64,000 bases of DNA from Fremontodendron californicum (lineage: Eukaryota; Streptophyta; Magnoliopsida; Malvales; Malvaceae). The stretch covers positions 14,838,501-14,902,500 of the forward strand of contig JAULJL010000018.1 of the NCBI GenBank assembly GCA_030761205.1. Reading direction: 5' to 3'. Position 1 is the first letter of the stretch, and each line of letters begins with the position of its first letter. Shown in pieces: positions 60,720 to 64,000 of the stretch. The notes beneath the pieces were generated by a model. That model did not search any database and was not told the origin of the DNA. It saw only the letters and a program-made list of their open reading frames with translations. The position numbers and the translations under genes were made by a program.

Positions 60720-60835
60720 ATGGAGGATGAACATGTTGCCCGACTGGAAAAAATGGAAAGGGAACGAGAACAGCTAGCAAAGTCTCAAGCAGAATCTAAA
60801 GGTCAGATGACTAAATAGATGGAGCTGATGTCTGC
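60720..60835 (+). pseudogene. gag: gag N-terminal fragment of element 4
   Basis: ATG at 60720 opens MEDEHVARLEKMERERE, matching the gag starts at 5670 and 34750. TAG after about 32 codons (in 'actaaataga') ends the frame, and element 5 begins at about 60836. The rest of gag would lie beyond element 5. Confidence 0.75.
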
Positions 60836-62345
60836 TGATGGAGACTCAATTAAGAGTTGTAAACCCAAGTGCAGGTTATGTTCAAGTAATAAATTCTCGG
60901 GTGTCCGAGGTCGAACCACAGGGAAGCGTATTAGTAAGTATAAGTTTATAAATATATAAGACAAAGAAAGTAAACAAGATATTAGGGAATCAACAACAAA
61001 ATAAGATAAACAAGATATTAGAGAACAAAATAAACAAAATATAAAAGAAATTAAACAAGATATAAAAAAAAACAATAAAAAAAAGATGTTGAGGTTAGAG
61101 AATCCACTCTTGGTGTTATGCTAAGATTAATCTTGTTTTATTACACAATTGAAATCCACACATAAAGGAGGTTCCAATCGGAAGGTTTAGCAATTCAGTC
61201 CAAATTGTCCAACGTCCATAGCATATGATATTATGTTCATTTGGTGTCCTCAAAACTCATAAAAAGAGTCCAAGCATTCCATATGCCAAGGTATATGTCT
61301 ACAACAAATCAAGGTTATGAAACCAAGCATTTATTGTGCCATTTTCATTGTCAATAATGAATCAAGATCCCTACTTTGCAAGTATGATTTTAAACCAAAA
61401 GAAAATATTATCTATACTAGTGTTTATAAATGATAATTCATTTTAGCTCATGTTTAAGAGACTAACCTTAGCATTTACCAAGAGCTTCACCTCATCACCT
61501 CAACAATATGATTAGCAACACATACTAGATATGAATAAAATGAAAAGAAATGTAAGAAGCATAAGTAAATAAAAAAGAAAACTAGAGAAAGGAAAGAAGA
61601 AGAAAACTTAGAGAATTTTATTACAATGGCTAATATCCTACCAATGTATAATGTTACTCTTACAATCATCCAAGGCCCTCTATTTATACACATTTTGGAG
61701 AGCTAAATGACAAGAGACAAGCTTTATAAATTTCAAAGGTAGGTATAATAGGTGGGTGCATTTTTCTAACAATTTTCGTCATATTGTATGACAATTCTGA
61801 TCAGCCAGCTTGATGGTCGATTTTGTCAATGTTGGAGGCTCGATCTGATCAATGGTCTTCTAGAAAAATATACCCCTATCAGTTACGGATCCATAGCCAT
61901 TGGAATCAGATAATTTGCTCATGTGGATCGGAAGATATGGTCAAAATACCAAAACAGGTCAGCACAGACGTCATTGCACATCAGCCAACTTGATGGTCGA
62001 TTTCGCTAGGGAAAACGACTCCGTTTCAAGAAGTGTAAAACATGAAAAAGATAGATATGCCTCTTAACTTTGCACTGAAAAAATTCAGCCTTATTGCTTC
62101 AGTGAAACTCCAGATATAGCGGATATGGCAAAAGGTGTCGGAACTGGAACTGAACTGGATTTGCCCTTAATTGTTGATTTAACCTAGTAATTTGAAATCA
62201 CTCAAAGAAACTCGTGAAAAACACCAAATTACATAAAAATATAAAATATCATAAACACAATTAGACTAAGCAATAATAACTCGTATTTGACACAAAACAA
62301 TAATAAAACATAACTAAGAACTATATAATTATACGAGTTATCACA
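60836..62345 (-). mobile_element. Element 5: LTR (minus) of an unrelated LTR retrotransposon
   Basis: On the minus strand the LTR starts TGTGATAACTCG at 62345, right after a purine tract (AAGTGTGGGAG, 62346-62356). It ends near 60836, where gag homology of element 4 resumes. TATAAATA at 61688-61681 lies about 660 bases in. Length is about 1.5 kb. The left terminus is uncertain by two or three bases (60834-60836). The PPT on its right makes it a 3' LTR. No similarity to the gag-only family is seen. Confidence 0.75.
61681..61688 (-). promoter_or_regulatory. TATA box of element 5 LTR
   Basis: Minus-strand TATAAATAGAGGG. A start site would be expected near 61650, dividing U3 from R/U5. Confidence 0.6.
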
Positions 62346-64000
62346 CTCCCACACTTAGATTGTTGCTAGTCCCTAGCAACGACTCAATAAAAATAAAATA
62401 AGAAAATCTAATCTAATCCATTTTCGTTGGAAATCACGGTGGCACTTAGCATGTGACACAAGCCTTTAAACCCCTAGGTGTCCCTAGTGGACGAGTTTAG
62501 TCTCGTGAGGGTTTGCTAGAACGATACCCACAAACATTGAAAAACTAAAATATAAGTAAACTACATACACTAAAAATATTTACTCCTAATCCTTTCAATA
62601 TAAATTAGAGACAATCTTTGAACAAGTCTTATAAACTAATCAATAGCTCAAAGAATTTCACAAAAATTCATGCTTGAATGTAAATAAATGAGTTAAGCCA
62701 ATATTAACATAACATATTTCAATCAAAATAGTGCATATTCAACTTAATCTCAACTTCTCACTATACTCTCATGATTTTCACTCTTTAAAGTAGTGGTAAA
62801 GTGTTTACACTCAATCAATCTCATGAAAACACTTCTACCATATGCTTGCTTGTCCACCTATTCTCCACTATTTAGATCATACAACTTCATAAATCAAGAG
62901 GTCTTTTTTCAAGGTTGTAATGGGGCCAAAGGGTTATAATGTGGTTAAAGAACAAAAGGATAAAGATATCACAAAGGTTCCAAAGAGTTCATAGAGTTTA
63001 GAGACATAATAAGATCATACGAATAAAACTTCTCAAAACTCTTATAAAGCACATAATAACATAGGCTAAATATTCATGTTGAGCCTTTGCTTCATTCTAA
63101 CCAACTTTGTAACATATTTTTCTTTACTTTAACTAGAAGTTCAAGAGAAGATTTTTTTTTTTTTTTTAATATGGGAATGTATTTGACAATGATCCCTTTC
63201 TTTTTCTCTTGACTTTTGCCTCTCTCCTCCCCCACACTTATCTTTCGTTCTAACCCAAATTTTCAAAAAGTATCCCTTGTTTTTGCAATATGTCTCAAAA
63301 TATATAATCCATCTTTAGAACAAGGGTAAGGATATAAGTATATTTAGGCTAGGTGTAAGTTCTGGTTACCAATAAAATAGCATATTTAATGTAGGCTCAA
63401 ATTGGCTCACTAGTGGGGATGTTCTCTTAGAACATTAATAATGGATGGCTGTTTGGCTCTGGTTATAATCCTAATGCCTCTATCATATTCATGTTGTCAC
63501 ATGTATCAATATAGTCTCAAACGGTTTAAAGCAAGTTCTAGAGAATCATGTAATCATAAGAGCACTCAAGAAAGAAATTAGATTGATTTGTATAATGCAT
63601 CAATCATTATAGGCTCAAAAACTCACAAGGATGATTATACAAGTCAGATTAAGTCTAAACATGCTTCTTTCTCAATCAACATATCATATTAACATTGGCT
63701 CATAAAAAGGTTGACATCAAGCTCAATTCTCATGAAAATCTTCTCACTAATAAATCTGTTTTAGACTTATGCAATTCATATCTCATCATTGTATTAAAAA
63801 GGAACTAGAACACATAAAAATAATAATAATAATAATAATAAAGACTCATAAAAAAAATAGTAGACAAAAATAAAAGAAATCCTATATCGTTCCCCCCACA
63901 CTTAATTCTTACATTGTCCTCAATGTAAGTCTATTAACCCAAATGAAAGAATCATGTGTAAGAGAAAAGAACTAATAACATAAGAATAGGAATAACTAAG
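62346..64000 (-). mobile_element. Element 5 internal 3' region, non-coding, continues beyond window
   Basis: Begins with the purine tract 62346-62356. No coding domain is visible on either strand. Two phrases on the minus strand, one near 62345-62395 ending in 'aatctaagtgtgggag' and one near 63880-63925 reading 'gaggacaatgtaagaatt' then 'aagtgtggggggaa', resemble sequence commonly found between pol and the 3' LTR of plant Ty3/gypsy elements. The lineage is not assigned. Confidence 0.6.
63820..63842. repeat. (TAA)n microsatellite
   Basis: Seven to eight perfect TAA units. Confidence 0.9.

Larger units (their letters stand above)
52700..60835 (+). mobile_element. Element 4: gag-only family, 5' half (plus)
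   Basis: Plus-strand 5' LTR (52700-57485), PBS, leader, intact ORFa and the first codons of gag, then cut by element 5. It is inserted in the spacer of element 3, with flank CATCA (52695-52699) as candidate target site; the other copy is outside the window. Its LTR differs from the rest of the family by a replaced segment carrying a TATA box and a 36-bp satellite. Confidence 0.85.

Overview
This window looks like repeat-dense intergenic DNA of a large seed-plant genome; the species is not identifiable from it. I see no host gene, no rRNA or tRNA gene and no CRISPR array. Essentially all 64 kb can be read as LTR retrotransposons nested in one another. The evidence is the repeated LTR termini (TGTAGACACC at one end, TTGCGACA at the other), primer-binding sites, polypurine tracts, gag and pol remnants, and tandem repeats where plant Tat/Ogre-type elements usually carry them.

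Layout. Element 0 (minus): an LTR at 1-4566, cut by the window edge, inserted into the plus-strand internal region of element 1. Element 1 (plus): 4567-16359, with a 93-bp repeat array, a broken gag, a spacer without pol, three repeat blocks and a 3' LTR. Element T (minus): 16360-23406 plus 44190-44451, a decayed Tat-type Ty3/gypsy element with remnants of an upstream ORF, gag, protease, RT, two RNase H domains and integrase, ending in a 115-bp repeat array. Element 2 (minus): 23407-44189, about 20.8 kb, with both ~6.1-kb LTRs; it splits T's upstream ORF and is bordered by an imperfect 5-bp duplication. Element 3 (minus): 44452-52699, a 3' LTR, PPT, long satellite and spacer, inserted in the same T ORF 262 bases away. 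Element 4 (plus): starts at 52700, inserted in element 3, with a 5' LTR carrying its own promoter and satellite, a PBS, a leader and an intact upstream gag-like ORF. Element 5 (minus): an LTR at about 60836-62345 with internal DNA running off the window, inserted in element 4's gag.

Elements 0-4 belong to one family (element 1 is a divergent member). Its LTRs are 4.8-6.1 kb, its PBS is Ogre-like, and it carries one or two gag-type ORFs, with no pol seen in the one full-length copy (element 2) nor in the gag-to-3'-LTR interval of element 1. It therefore looks like a very large non-autonomous gag-only family (TR-GAG/LARD type) that would need enzymes supplied in trans. T has a different gag and pol and is too decayed to be a current donor.

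The most interesting points are the tandem gag-like ORFs, a palindrome-bearing leader resembling a dimerisation site, clustered TTGAC (W-box-like) motifs at one fixed place in every LTR, a 548-bp micro-inversion over the 3' LTR/PPT junction of element 2, and a satellite whose core is kept while its monomer length differs between copies. All alignments here were made by eye; percentages and array edges are approximate.
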